Assembly: GCA_016714535.1 (NCBI GenBank)
Contig: JADKDR010000016.1
Location: forward strand, 62,001 to 126,000
Direction of reading: 5' to 3'
Length of the DNA stretch: 64,000 nt
From: Bacteroidota bacterium
GTDB taxonomy: Bacteria; Bacteroidota; Bacteroidia; AKYH767-A; OLB10
Position 1 is the stretch's first letter; every line of letters starts with the position of its first letter. Made by a program: the position numbers and the translations under genes. Below the pieces are notes generated by a model. The model was not told the origin of the DNA. It saw only the letters and a list, made by a program, of their open reading frames with translations, and ran no database searches. Shown piece after piece: positions 52,768 to 61,498 of this stretch.

Positions 52768-53428
52768 ATTCAAATTGAAAAGACAAGTAGCCAATTTTTT
52801 TTCCTTTAGCAAGCCATATTCCCTCATACGTGGTTTTTATAGAAAGTATTTTGTCATTGGTTATATCTTTGTATAAATCAGAAGTATGAAAAATAAATTT
52901 GCCCGGAAACGTTTTTAAAATTTCTGTACTGTAATCAAAAAAATCTTGGTCATCGGACTTAAGGTGAATAATACCGTTGGAGCATAGAAATTTTTTATAG
53001 GCTAAAATAAATCGGGGGTTAGTCAATCTTTTATGTTCCCTGTCGCCCGGCTGAGGATCGGGAAAGGTTATCCATAATTCGCTTATTTCGTTAGCACCAA
53101 AACAATTTACAATGGTTTCGATTCTTGTTCTCAAAAAGGCAGCGTTCAGAATGTTTTCGTCATTTGCTGTTCGTGCGCCACGCCAAAGGCGTGCGCCTTT
53201 GATATCTATGCCAATAAAATTCTTTTGCTTGTATTCGTTGGCTAGCCCAATGGTATACTCACCGCGTCCGCAGCCTAACTCAAGCACAATCGGATTATGG
53301 TTGCAAAATACGATTTCATTCCACTTACCCTTTAACTCGAAATCACTAGTACGCACAGTTTCATTTGGCTGAAATACGCGCTCCATAGTCAGCAAGTCGG
53401 CCCAACGTTTAAGCTTATTTTTTCCCAT
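52766..53428 (-). CDS. trmB: tRNA (guanine-N7-)-methyltransferase TrmB
   Basis: 220 residues. SAM-dependent Rossmann methyltransferase that makes m7G46 in tRNA. It has VLELGCGRGEYTIGLA for SAM binding, FIGIDIKGARLWRGA, and the family signature LWITFPDPQPGDREHKRLT, which contains the catalytic aspartate. The N terminus MGKNKLKRWADLLTM is the usual Bacteroidota form. It lies 68 bp after the HU-SPOR gene on the same strand. Confidence 0.95.
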   Translation of the reverse strand: MGKNKLKRWADLLTMERVFQPNETVRTSDFELKGKWNEIVFCNHNPIVLELGCGRGEYTIGLANEYKQKNFIGIDIKGARLWRGARTANDENILNAAFLRTRIETIVNCFGANEISELWITFPDPQPGDREHKRLTNPRFILAYKKFLCSNGIIHLKSDDQDFFDYSTEILKTFPGKFIFHTSDLYKDITNDKILSIKTTYEGIWLAKGKKIGYLSFQFE

Positions 53429-53496
53429 AGAAATTTCAAATCCCGTCTTTTAAACAGTGCCGGTGCAGAATGAGTACTTAAAGAATTTTAATGAAA

Positions 53497-54651
53497 TTAT
53501 TTAATGGAAGAAGCATCCATAAGCCATGCATTATTATCCAAATGCTGTTTTACTTCTGTCAGTTTACTTCTGACTTCTTTTTCAGATGCAGCATGATAGC
53601 AACTTACTACAAATAGTCCTTTTCTTTTACCAGGAATACTTGCCTTCAATCCATCGTTTACCAATTCATCACGAAATTTTACCGCATTTTCGTATGACAT
53701 GAAACATCCTGCTACAATATGAAAGCCTGTGATTTTTTTCGATTCAGGTTGTTCATTTACTACTTTGGTTTTATCAGCAGGAGCAGGCGATTTAGCAATA
53801 TGGGTACCTGGGTCCTTATCTGGTAAGGCTACTACCGCTTCTGGCTTGGTATCCATATTAACGATTGTTGTTGTCGATACAGTTTCTGTTTTAGCGGCTA
53901 TATCTTCACCTTGCTGAGTTTGATTGATGATGCGATTTTCATCCGGAACGGCAGGTTGTGGCGCAGCCGGCAATGTTTCTGTATTTTCAGTATTAAATGG
54001 ATTAATGCTGGCTTCAGTGTTTTTGCTATTGCTAACTAAGGCAGAGTCATTATTAAGAAGAAGAAATTCGCTTAAAGAAGAATTTAATCGGCTTATTACC
54101 TGAGGAAACACAAATAATAATAGCATTGCTGCGGCTACAGGTATGGCTTCCAGATTTTTAAAGTTAAACCATTTTACGCGCTTCTTGTTTGTAGATACAA
54201 GTGTGGTTTCGTCACTAAATATTTTCTTATTTACTGCAGCGTTGCGTAGTTTAATGGTATCAAGCCCATAGCTATCGAGCAGATAATTTATAGTGCTGTC
54301 AGGCAAAAATTGTAATGCCTTAAAATCATTAAAATACAAAGCACCAATATGCTCCATTTGCAAATGCTTGCCGGCTTGCAATTCGGTAAACCATTTTTCG
54401 GTAGCTTGGGCAATAATTTCGCAGGCTTCGGGATAGGAAACCTTATTTTGTGTAGCAATGGCATTAGCTAAAAGTCCATCATTATTTACCAAACTGGAGT
54501 TAAATGCCAAAATGCGGCAAGGGGGATGAGCACGCTGCGTTTGACTATTAATTTTGGCGGGTAAAAATGAAGCTATAAAAGCACCAAATTCGGGTACAAT
54601 TACACAATCGTGTTTATATAACAATTGCTCAATAACTGGTACAATGTTCAT
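53497..54651 (-). CDS. HU-CCDC81-like and SPOR domain membrane protein
   Basis: 384 residues. Residues 1-130 match the CCDC81-type HU domains of Bacteroidota (LLYKHDCVIVPEFGAFIASF, ILAFNSSLVNNDGLLANAIA, AGKHLQMEHIGALYF). A membrane helix at about 170-190 (IPVAAAMLLLFVFPQVI) is followed by a long disordered T/P/E-rich linker and a C-terminal SPOR domain (about 310-384: GFHIVAGCFMSYENAVKFRDELVNDGL). With the HU part in the cytosol and SPOR in the periplasm binding septal peptidoglycan, it resembles a tether between an inner component and the division site. The molecular role is unknown. Confidence 0.88.
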   Translation of the reverse strand: MNIVPVIEQLLYKHDCVIVPEFGAFIASFLPAKINSQTQRAHPPCRILAFNSSLVNNDGLLANAIATQNKVSYPEACEIIAQATEKWFTELQAGKHLQMEHIGALYFNDFKALQFLPDSTINYLLDSYGLDTIKLRNAAVNKKIFSDETTLVSTNKKRVKWFNFKNLEAIPVAAAMLLLFVFPQVISRLNSSLSEFLLLNNDSALVSNSKNTEASINPFNTENTETLPAAPQPAVPDENRIINQTQQGEDIAAKTETVSTTTIVNMDTKPEAVVALPDKDPGTHIAKSPAPADKTKVVNEQPESKKITGFHIVAGCFMSYENAVKFRDELVNDGLKASIPGKRKGLFVVSCYHAASEKEVRSKLTEVKQHLDNNAWLMDASSIK

Positions 54652-54747
54652 ACGATAGTTTGCTTAGAGGCAACGTTTTTAATTGCCGGGCAAATATAAT
54701 ATTATTAACACTCAATTGTTAAGAAATATACGGAAAAAAGCTTGTAA

Positions 54748-55470
54748 TTATTTTTTTGCTGCAATTATTAGATCAAGATCTTCAGGAGTATCAATTCCAT
54801 GAGATTCGAACCTAGTGGTAGCGGTTTGAATCGAATATCCATTTTCAAGCCAGCGCAATTGTTCTAATTTTTCTGCTAATTCAAGGGGAGTTGGTGGCAA
54901 GGTCACTAGTTGTTTCAATATTTCGGCCTGGTAACCGTAAATTCCTATATGTCTGTAAAACAGGCGGTTTTGATCGTCCCGAACATACGGAATTGCACTT
55001 CTACTAAAATAAAGCTCCTTTTTGTTAGCATCCACCACCGCCTTAACACAATTTGGATTAGAAAATAAGAGTGGGTCGGCAGATTCTTTAATTAATGTTG
55101 CAATAAGTACATCCTCTTCCCAAAGCAATGCTGCAATTTCGTCTATTTGTTCAGGGTGTATAAACGGTTCGTCTCCCTGCACATTGATTACCGCGTCAAT
55201 GGGTTGGCTTAATAATTCAAGGGCTGCGGCACAACGGTCGGTTCCACTTGGCAGCGAATGGTTTGTCATTACAGCGTGGCCACCAAAACTTTGTACATGT
55301 TTCAATATACGTTTATCATCGGTAGCTACTACAACGCCTTTAATTCGAGTAGCCATTTTGCATTGATTATATACCCTTTGTATCATGGTCATGCCATTTA
55401 TTTCAGCAAGGGGCTTGCCCGGAAATCGAGTGGAGCCATAACGTGCAGGTATGATAACAATGATATTCAT
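54748..55470 (-). CDS. kdsB: 3-deoxy-manno-octulosonate cytidylyltransferase KdsB
   Basis: 240 residues. Activates KDO with CTP to CMP-KDO for lipopolysaccharide inner core synthesis. The nucleotide-binding start IIPARYGSTRFPGKPLA, then VVATDD, VNVQGDEPFI (metal/substrate aspartate), YFSRSAIPYVRD, HIGIYGYQAEIL and LEQLRWLENGY are all present. Full length. It is the third gene of the lhgO-nfu-kdsB run, 10 bp after nfu. Confidence 0.95.
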   Translation of the reverse strand: MNIIVIIPARYGSTRFPGKPLAEINGMTMIQRVYNQCKMATRIKGVVVATDDKRILKHVQSFGGHAVMTNHSLPSGTDRCAAALELLSQPIDAVINVQGDEPFIHPEQIDEIAALLWEEDVLIATLIKESADPLLFSNPNCVKAVVDANKKELYFSRSAIPYVRDDQNRLFYRHIGIYGYQAEILKQLVTLPPTPLELAEKLEQLRWLENGYSIQTATTRFESHGIDTPEDLDLIIAAKK

Positions 55471-55480
55471 CTAGCCGGGT

Positions 55481-56122
55481 TTAATTAACTGCAACAACTT
55501 CTTCTACACCGGGCACCATTGATTTTAGTACTCGTTCGATACCTTGTTTTAAGGTTACCGTAGACGAGGGACATCCATTGCACGATCCTTTAAGAACAAG
55601 GGTAACCTTTCCGTTTTCGAATGCACGAAAATCGATGGCTCCACCATCCATTGCCACTGCTGGCCGAACATACTCATCCAATGTTGCAATAATTCTTTTT
55701 TCTATTTCATCATTGCTTAAAAGTTGAGCAGGTGCAGCCTTTGGATTGTTTTGCGTTTCTGGGGTTAGTGCCGGCTTTTCAACATGTTCTTCAAAGTCAA
55801 GTGTGCCTGCAGCTATTTTATTATCTATAATGGGTTCGCCACTGAGCAGAAAACCGCGTATAAATTCACGTAGTATATTTTGTATTTCCCACCAATCAAG
55901 ATCTTTTTCCTTCGTTATGGTAACAAAGTTTTGGGAAATAAAAACACCACGAACTCCAGTAAAATCAAATAATTGATAAGCCAGAGGACAGTTAATAGCC
56001 TCTCTCTTGGTTAAGAATTCGAGGCTTCCATCAGCCAACAGCAAGTGAGAGCAAACATACTTTAATGCATTGGGATTGGGCGTTTGCTCCATATATACAA
56101 TTAACGGTTTTTTTTCTTCCAT
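55481..56122 (-). CDS. Nfu-type iron-sulfur cluster carrier protein
   Basis: 213 residues. The N-terminal Nfu_N domain (about 5-95: YMEQTPNPNALKYVCSHLLL, ISQNFVTITKEKDLDWW) is followed by a linker and a C-terminal NifU domain (about 135-213) with the cluster-binding CxxC in KGSCNGCPSS and the start LDEYVRPAVAMDGGAIDF. It carries 4Fe-4S clusters to target enzymes. It lies between lhgO (15 bp) and kdsB (10 bp), apparently one transcript. Confidence 0.93.
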   Translation of the reverse strand: MEEKKPLIVYMEQTPNPNALKYVCSHLLLADGSLEFLTKREAINCPLAYQLFDFTGVRGVFISQNFVTITKEKDLDWWEIQNILREFIRGFLLSGEPIIDNKIAAGTLDFEEHVEKPALTPETQNNPKAAPAQLLSNDEIEKRIIATLDEYVRPAVAMDGGAIDFRAFENGKVTLVLKGSCNGCPSSTVTLKQGIERVLKSMVPGVEEVVAVN

Positions 56123-56137
56123 TTTGTTTCTGTTATA

Positions 56138-57367
56138 TTATACGTTGGTTAGTTTAAAATGTTCTTTGGCCATTTGCGTAATCTCATTTCCTATAGCGAG
56201 GCAAGCGGTAGCTGCCGGTGAGGGTGCATTAAGTACATGTAAGGTGTTTGTACCTTTCACGATATTAAAGTCATCAATCATGTTACCATCTTTATCAAGT
56301 GCCATTGCCCGCACTCCGGCCCGCCCGGGTTTTAAGTCTTCCATCGTTAACGATGGAACCAACAATTGCAGACGCGACAAAAATAGTTTCTTCGAAAAAG
56401 CTCTTCGGTATTCATCCAGACCAAAGCGCCAATGTTTGCGAAACAACTTCCATGTTCCACCATAAGTCAGTGCATCCCAAGTGTCGCGTAAGTTGAAATC
56501 GGTTTTCCCATATCCTTCGCGCTTAAAAGTAAAAACGGCATTTGGGCCACACTCCGTATCACCATTGGTCATTCTGGTAAAATGTACACCTAAGAATGGA
56601 AACTCCGGGTTGGGAACAGGATATATTAAATTGCGAACCTTGTGCTTTGCCTTATCAGTGAGTTCATAATAATCGCCTCTGAACCCTACTATTTTCATAT
56701 CAGGATTTACTCCATCAAGCTTAGCAATACGATCACATTGAAGACCGGTGCAATTAATTACATAGTTGGAGGTATAGGTTGATTTGCTGGTTTTAATATG
56801 GGTAACGTTGTCATATTTTTCAAGTGATTCTACGGTTTCTCCTAACACAACTGTAGTATCTGAAAACTTTGATTTGGCCAACTCAACAAATTTTTTGGAA
56901 GCAGCCACAAAATCAATTATCCCTGTGCAGGGCACCCATATACCTTCTATCCCATGGCAATGGGGCTCTATATCTTTTACCTGCAAAGCAGTTATTCTTT
57001 CAATTCCTTCTACTCCGTTTGCTTTCCCATTATTAAATACTCTGCTTAAGTGTTCAAGTTCGCTGTGCCTTGTTGCAACAATTACTTTACCACAAACATC
57101 GTGAGGTATATGGTGCTCCATTGCAAAGGAAACTAATTCCCGTCTTCCATCTACACAGTTTTTTGCTTTGAACGAACCCGGTTTATAATAAATTCCAGAA
57201 TGTATTACCCCTGAATTATGTCCTGTTTGATGAGCAGCTATTTCATTTTCTTTTTCGATAAGTAAAACTTTCAGGTTTGGAAATTGCGTTTTTATCTTGA
57301 GTAATGTGGCTGTGCCTACAATACCTCCCCCCAGAATACTTACATCGAACCTTTTTTCCATTATCAA
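56138..57367 (-). CDS. lhgO: L-2-hydroxyglutarate oxidase LhgO
   Basis: 409 residues. FAD-dependent DAO-family oxidase that returns L-2-hydroxyglutarate to 2-oxoglutarate. It has the FAD Rossmann motif ILGGGIVGTATLL, VLLIEKENEIAAHQTGHNSGVIHSGIYY (family signature), YVINCTGLQCDRIAKLDG, and LKPGRAGVRAMALDKDG near the end. A second ATG at 57361 (MEKRF) is equally possible as the start. A minus-strand TACATTTG -7 box lies at 57395-57402. Confidence 0.93.
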   Translation of the reverse strand: MIMEKRFDVSILGGGIVGTATLLKIKTQFPNLKVLLIEKENEIAAHQTGHNSGVIHSGIYYKPGSFKAKNCVDGRRELVSFAMEHHIPHDVCGKVIVATRHSELEHLSRVFNNGKANGVEGIERITALQVKDIEPHCHGIEGIWVPCTGIIDFVAASKKFVELAKSKFSDTTVVLGETVESLEKYDNVTHIKTSKSTYTSNYVINCTGLQCDRIAKLDGVNPDMKIVGFRGDYYELTDKAKHKVRNLIYPVPNPEFPFLGVHFTRMTNGDTECGPNAVFTFKREGYGKTDFNLRDTWDALTYGGTWKLFRKHWRFGLDEYRRAFSKKLFLSRLQLLVPSLTMEDLKPGRAGVRAMALDKDGNMIDDFNIVKGTNTLHVLNAPSPAATACLAIGNEITQMAKEHFKLTNV

Positions 57368-57484
57368 TTTATCTGCTTGATTTTTTTAGGGAGACAAATG
57401 TAGTTAAAGTTCAACAACCCCTTGTGAGCAGAAAGCCTTTATTTGCGTCTTTTATAATACGTATATAATGCAAGATTACAAAAG

Positions 57485-57515
57485 TTTGGCGTTGAAATAA
57501 ATAGTATTACATTTG
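57485..57515 (+). promoter_or_regulatory. Promoter for tRNA-Leu
   Basis: TTTG (57485-57488), 19-bp spacer, TACATTTG (57508-57515): the best match to the Bacteroidota consensus in the window, 53 bp before the mature tRNA. Confidence 0.75.
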
Positions 57516-57568
57516 CGCTCCCAAAATTTGAATTCGGTAAAAAGGTATTGCCGGACAAAACGGAAACC

Positions 57569-57650
57569 GCGGGTGTGGCGTAATTGGTAGCCGCGCCAGA
57601 CTTAGGATCTGGTGCTGAAAGGCGTGGGGGTTCGAGTCCCTTCACCCGCA
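57569..57650 (+). tRNA. tRNA-Leu (anticodon TAG)
   Basis: Acceptor stem GCGGGTG / CACCCGC with discriminator A, and a D-loop with GGTAG. The anticodon stem is CCAGA / TCTGG around CTTAGGA (anticodon TAG at 57603-57605). A long variable arm is typical of tRNA-Leu, and the T-loop is GTTCGAGTC. CCA is not encoded. Confidence 0.95.
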
Positions 57651-57687
57651 CAAATAAAAAAAATGTCAAAGACATTAAACATGATTA

Positions 57688-57720
57688 AAACCGTCCTGTT
57701 ATACATGGGCGGTTTTTTTT
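57688..57720 (+). terminator. Intrinsic terminator after tRNA-Leu
   Basis: Stem AAACCGTCC / GGGCGGTTT (one T-G pair), loop about 9 nt, T8. It ends 25 bp before the trigger factor ATG. Confidence 0.8.
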
Positions 57721-57745
57721 AAATTGACAAACAAACCTTAATGAA

Positions 57746-58660
57746 ATGAATATCACTCAAGAAAATTTAGCGGGTAACGAAGCTAATATTAATGTGCACA
57801 TTACTGCTGATGACTATCGCGACAGCTACAAGCAAGAATTGAAAAAGTATGCCAAGCAAGTTCCCATGAAGGGATTTAGACCCGGAACTGTGCCTTTAAA
57901 TGTAGTGCAAAAAATGGCGGGCCCTTCACTATTGCTCGATCAGCTTAACAAAATCGTAGGTCAGGCACTTGAGAATTATTTAAAAGAAAATAACATTGAA
58001 ATTTTAGGCGATCCTATGCCCGAGCAATTAGATGATTTTAACCCTGATTTTGAAAACCTGCCTGATTTTAAATTTAGCTATAATGTAGGTTTTAGCCCTC
58101 GCTTTGAGTTTACAGTTCCATCAACAACTATGGACGATTACCAAATAGTGGTAACTGACGAAGATCTTGATGACAGCATTTTGCGTACGCGCAACCGTCA
58201 ACCTAGGTATATAACAGGAGATATGGCCGATGCTAGTTCACTTATTAAATGCGACATTCTTGACGGCAATACCCCTGCCAATAGCGGTGCTATACCTAAA
58301 GGTAGCACTACTATAATGCTTAAATTTTGGAAAAGCCCAGAAGAGCAGGCTAAGTTTGATGGAAAAAAGGTTGGAGATATCTTTTCTTATAATCCACATG
58401 CAGCAACAGATGGTAACATGGCCGAAATGAGCAATTTGCTTGGCTTATCACGCGATGATGTAGCTGATTATAAAAATGATATTCAAATCCTGATCACCGA
58501 AATTCAAAATGAAATTCCTGCTGATTTGAATAGTGATTTTTTGAGACTGTTTATCCGGGAAGAGAAATTACTACTGAAGAGCAATTCAGAGAAGCAGTTA
58601 AAAATGAATTGGCTTCAATATTTAATGAAGATAGCCGCCAGCATTTTTATCATCAGTTAG
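57746..58660 (+). CDS. tig: Trigger factor, N-terminal part before frameshift
   Basis: Ribosome-associated chaperone. Residues 1-115 are the ribosome-binding domain with the signature MKGFRPGTVPLNVVQKM (family GFRxGxxP). A reduced PPIase-like middle follows (TFLKFWKSP-like region, GDIFSYNPH), then the start of the chaperone arm. The frame fails because the T6 run 58537-58542 lacks one T; seven T give DLNSDFFETVYPGREITTEEQFREAV and join the next entry. The repaired protein is 462 residues, normal for the phylum. Residues after about 263 in this frame are out of register. It is followed by clpP, the standard order. Confidence 0.9.
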   Translation: MNITQENLAGNEANINVHITADDYRDSYKQELKKYAKQVPMKGFRPGTVPLNVVQKMAGPSLLLDQLNKIVGQALENYLKENNIEILGDPMPEQLDDFNPDFENLPDFKFSYNVGFSPRFEFTVPSTTMDDYQIVVTDEDLDDSILRTRNRQPRYITGDMADASSLIKCDILDGNTPANSGAIPKGSTTIMLKFWKSPEEQAKFDGKKVGDIFSYNPHAATDGNMAEMSNLLGLSRDDVADYKNDIQILITEIQNEIPADLNSDFLRLFIREEKLLLKSNSEKQLKMNWLQYLMKIAASIFIIS

Positions 58661-59133
58661 ACCATGTATTAATGGACTATTATACACTCGAAATGCCTGA
58701 GGCATTTCTGAAAAAATGGATTAAGTCTGTGAATACCAAACCACTTAGCGATGATCTATTGGATAAGGAATTTCCCTCGTATATAAATCAAATGAAATTA
58801 CGACTTATTCATAATAAAATTTTCGCCTTCAATAATTTTGAAATCTCGGATGAAGAAATTAACGATGCAGCGCTTGCCGACCTTCAGGCAATGATGCGCA
58901 GCCACGGAATGAATTCCTACATGGATATGTCAGGCTATGTTCCCAAGTATCTTGAAAAAAAGGAAAACCTGCAAAAAGCAATAGAGCGGATACAAGAATT
59001 TAAAGTGAACAATTTTTTATATCATCAAATTTCCAAAAACAGTAAATCTGTCACATATAAAGAATTTGGTGCTATAGTTGAAGCACATCACAAAAAACAT
59101 CACGCGCAACATACACATGAGCATGCGCATTAA
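58609..59133 (+). CDS. tig: Trigger factor, C-terminal part after frameshift
   Basis: Chaperone-arm domain: LASIFNEDSRQHFYHQLDHVLMD, then LEMPEAFLKKWI (family LPExFLKRW) and helices to residue 462 of the repaired protein. It ends in a His-rich tail (AHHKKHHAQHTHEHAH) that could bind metal. The apparent TTG start at 58609 is inside the protein. clpP starts 28 bp downstream. Confidence 0.88.
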   Translation: MASIFNEDSRQHFYHQLDHVLMDYYTLEMPEAFLKKWIKSVNTKPLSDDLLDKEFPSYINQMKLRLIHNKIFAFNNFEISDEEINDAALADLQAMMRSHGMNSYMDMSGYVPKYLEKKENLQKAIERIQEFKVNNFLYHQISKNSKSVTYKEFGAIVEAHHKKHHAQHTHEHAH

Positions 59134-59161
59134 TTAAATTTTATTTTAAATAATAAAACAT

Positions 59162-59827
59162 ATGGACTACGGAAAAGAATTTAGAAAATACGCTACCAAG
59201 CATCAGGGCATCTCAAGTTTGTCCTTGCATCACTTTGAGTCATCAATGACTCCTTATATTATTGAGGAACGCGAAATGCGTATTGCCCAAATGGATGTTT
59301 TTTCAAGATTGATGATGGATCGTATCATTTTTCTGGGAACAGCTATAAATGATCAGGTGGCCAATATAGTGCAGGCGCAATTGTTATTTCTTGAAAGCAC
59401 AGATTCTAAAAAAGACATTCAAGTATACTTGAACAGCCCCGGTGGAAGTGTGTATGCCGGTTTAGGAATCTATGATACCATGAATTTTATTCAACCAGAT
59501 ATAGCCATGATTTGTACTGGTATGGCTGCCAGTATGGCTGCCGTATTATTGTGCGCAGGAGCAAAAGGAAAACGTACCGCGTTAAAGCATGCACGGGTAA
59601 TGATTCATCAGCCTATGGGAGGTGCCGAAGGTCAGGCATCGGATATTGAAATCACTGCAAAACAAATTCAGTTGTTAAAAAAGGAGCTGTACGATATTAT
59701 TTCGGCAAACACCGGAAAAGATTATGATACGGTATGGAAAGATAGCGACCGCGATTATTGGATGACCTCTGCAGAAGCCAAGGCCTATGGTATGATTGAT
59801 GAAGTGTTGGTAAAGAAAGGTGCATAA
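59162..59827 (+). CDS. clpP: ATP-dependent Clp protease proteolytic subunit
   Basis: 221 residues, serine protease subunit of the ClpXP/ClpAP machine. Catalytic serine in TGMAASMA (about 124), histidine in RVMIHQPMGG (about 149), aspartate in the KDSDRDYWMTS stretch. YLNSPGGSVYAGLGIYDTM and the final AYGMIDEVLV are as in the family. It is co-directional with tig, 28 bp apart, and a terminator follows, so tig-clpP is probably one unit. Confidence 0.96.
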   Translation: MDYGKEFRKYATKHQGISSLSLHHFESSMTPYIIEEREMRIAQMDVFSRLMMDRIIFLGTAINDQVANIVQAQLLFLESTDSKKDIQVYLNSPGGSVYAGLGIYDTMNFIQPDIAMICTGMAASMAAVLLCAGAKGKRTALKHARVMIHQPMGGAEGQASDIEITAKQIQLLKKELYDIISANTGKDYDTVWKDSDRDYWMTSAEAKAYGMIDEVLVKKGA

Positions 59828-59856
59828 GTTAACCTGATTATTAGAAAATAATATTT

Positions 59857-59887
59857 CCCGTTGCGAATAATCGCAACGGGTTTTTTT
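59857..59887 (+). terminator. Intrinsic terminator after clpP
   Basis: Perfect 10-bp stem CCCGTTGCGA / TCGCAACGGG, ATAA loop, T7. Confidence 0.95.
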
Positions 59888-60121
59888 ATTCCTTCAAGTA
59901 TATAACTGAACAAAGAAAGAGTAATGCTCATGCTATGCGAAAGTATTTTATTTCGGAGTAATTGGGCATAAGAAGTGAGCATATTGATTTTTTTTTCAGG
60001 TGTAACATTCCGTTTAGCATGGTATATGGTCTTAGTTAACAATTGCAATAAGTAAGATAAACAAGGTTTGTTTTGTTAACCCCTCTGGAGAAGATTCTAT
60101 TTCGAAACATTTAAGGCAAAA

Positions 60122-60151
60122 TTGGTTTTTTTAAATTTAGTTTTACATTTG
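60122..60151 (+). promoter_or_regulatory. Promoter for the exported protein at 60215
   Basis: TTG (60122-60124), 19-bp spacer, TACATTTG (60144-60151). The rest of 59888-60214 is AT-rich with no gene. Confidence 0.65.
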
Positions 60152-60214
60152 GTGCAGTTTTTAAATGAAAATTTCAAAACGTTACCTTTACCAATTAACC
60201 TAAAACCTTAAATT

Positions 60215-61108
60215 ATGAAAAAAATCTATTATTCTATTTTGTTTGTATTTGCAATTGTAGTTGCTGCGCTTCCTACCTCTGCGCAAGAAAACAATAACGA
60301 GGGAGATACGATGATAACAGACGATCCCAATAATTACCGCTTCGAGTTTTTTGGCGATGGAAACATTCAAAAAACATTGAATGATAACGAAGAAGTACCT
60401 GCTAATACGGGTGTTGGTTTTCGTTATTTAAGGCAATTTCCATCAGCCCAACATAGAAAGGGTAAAAACTCGATGACCACCGTTTATGATATTGAGGCAC
60501 AAATTAATATTGCCAGCAATGCAGATACCATCATTGCAGATTTGGATAGTAATGGTAATGTTAGCAATCAAGCAGACTTTGGAAGTTTTATGCTGTTGCC
60601 TACTAACAGCGGTCAAGCAGCAAAATTTTCGTGGATGGTAAGACGTGAAGGGCAAAAGAAAAATTTTTGGGGTATTGACGGCTTCCATTTTCGTTTTGCT
60701 GCTGCCAATCAGTTTTTCAGTAAAAATAATGTATCCATAAAAGGTAGCGCCATTAGTTATTATTTCGGTGCTTTTTGGGAGTTTATACCAAGATTTAATG
60801 ATTGTATAAATCGCGAATACAGTATTATGGTCAGGTTGGGCTTTGGTAGCCGTAACTTGGCTGGCAACCTTGCCAGCGAAACTCCTGGCAGCCGTGCGTT
60901 GCGCAAAGAACTTATTGGTGCAACCAGGCACAACTATTATGGTCCCGAAATGGGTATTGCCCTAAGAGTAAAAAATCTGCGTGCCGAGTTTTCAATTCCC
61001 TGGATGTTTGCCCGTGAAAAAAACAACCCTGTACCCGGTTTAAATGGAGCTCAGTTTAATACTGCTATTTCTTTTATCGGGGGGTTCCCTATTGGTTCGC
61101 GGCAGTAG
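60215..61108 (+). CDS. Exported protein, probable outer-membrane beta-barrel, unknown function
   Basis: 297 residues. The signal peptide MKKIYYSILFVFAIVVAALPTSAQ is followed by an acidic lead (ENNNEGDTMITDDPNN). After that come alternating-pattern strands with aromatic ends (RFEFFGDG, GFHFRFAAANQFFS, ISYYFGAFWEFIPRF, YSIMVRLGFGSR, MGIALRVKNLRAEFSIPW). The last strand ends SFIGGFPIGSRQ, without the usual final aromatic residue. About 10-12 strands are plausible. No sorting domain. It is monocistronic, with its own promoter. No family recognised. Confidence 0.65.
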   Translation: MKKIYYSILFVFAIVVAALPTSAQENNNEGDTMITDDPNNYRFEFFGDGNIQKTLNDNEEVPANTGVGFRYLRQFPSAQHRKGKNSMTTVYDIEAQINIASNADTIIADLDSNGNVSNQADFGSFMLLPTNSGQAAKFSWMVRREGQKKNFWGIDGFHFRFAAANQFFSKNNVSIKGSAISYYFGAFWEFIPRFNDCINREYSIMVRLGFGSRNLAGNLASETPGSRALRKELIGATRHNYYGPEMGIALRVKNLRAEFSIPWMFAREKNNPVPGLNGAQFNTAISFIGGFPIGSRQ

Positions 61109-61440
61109 TCATCTTTTTTTCAACTTTATTCCTTTTTAATTATAAATGAAGCGAGTGCTTGATGTATTATAGTGCATAAACTTTTTATACCTCAGCTTAA
61201 TGTTTCATTATCAAAATTTGAATTCACAAGGGTGCTTCCGAATAATATTGGTGCCGAGGAACTGAAGCAAAACAGATGCTTGAGGCTGTTTATGTGAATT
61301 TTCGTGTATGCACAAAACAATTTGTTAAGCTAATTTTTTTATTGCCGTATGAGCTGAGTCTTACCTCCTTTTAGAAGGCGGCTTTTAAAGGCAATTTTCG
61401 AATGATGATATATGTCCTGTCTTTAGGAATAAATTATACA
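61109..61440. other. Intergenic region, nothing coding
   Basis: No gene or RNA recognised. A weak hairpin near 61370-61385 and separated complementary words AATTCACA / TGTGAATT (about 61212 and 61292) are the only structures noted. Confidence 0.4.
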
Positions 61441-61448
61441 TATCTTTG
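61441..61448 (+). promoter_or_regulatory. -7 box for the response regulator (TATCTTTG)
   Basis: Exact TAnnTTTG, 50 nt before the TTG start at 61499, which it helps to justify. The -33 element is not clear. Confidence 0.5.
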
Positions 61449-61498
61449 ACTTTTCCAGAATTTCAATTTTTACTTACTATAAAAGTCCATTTTTCGGC

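Noticed and set aside
57439..57675. Minus-strand ORF containing VRVKGLEPPRLSAPDPKSGAATNY
   Set aside because: This is the well-known spurious translation of the antisense strand of a tRNA-Leu gene, which is clearly present on the plus strand.
57746..59133. A split, two-chain trigger factor
   Set aside because: No start signal for the second part; a single missing T in a T6 run explains the break fully.
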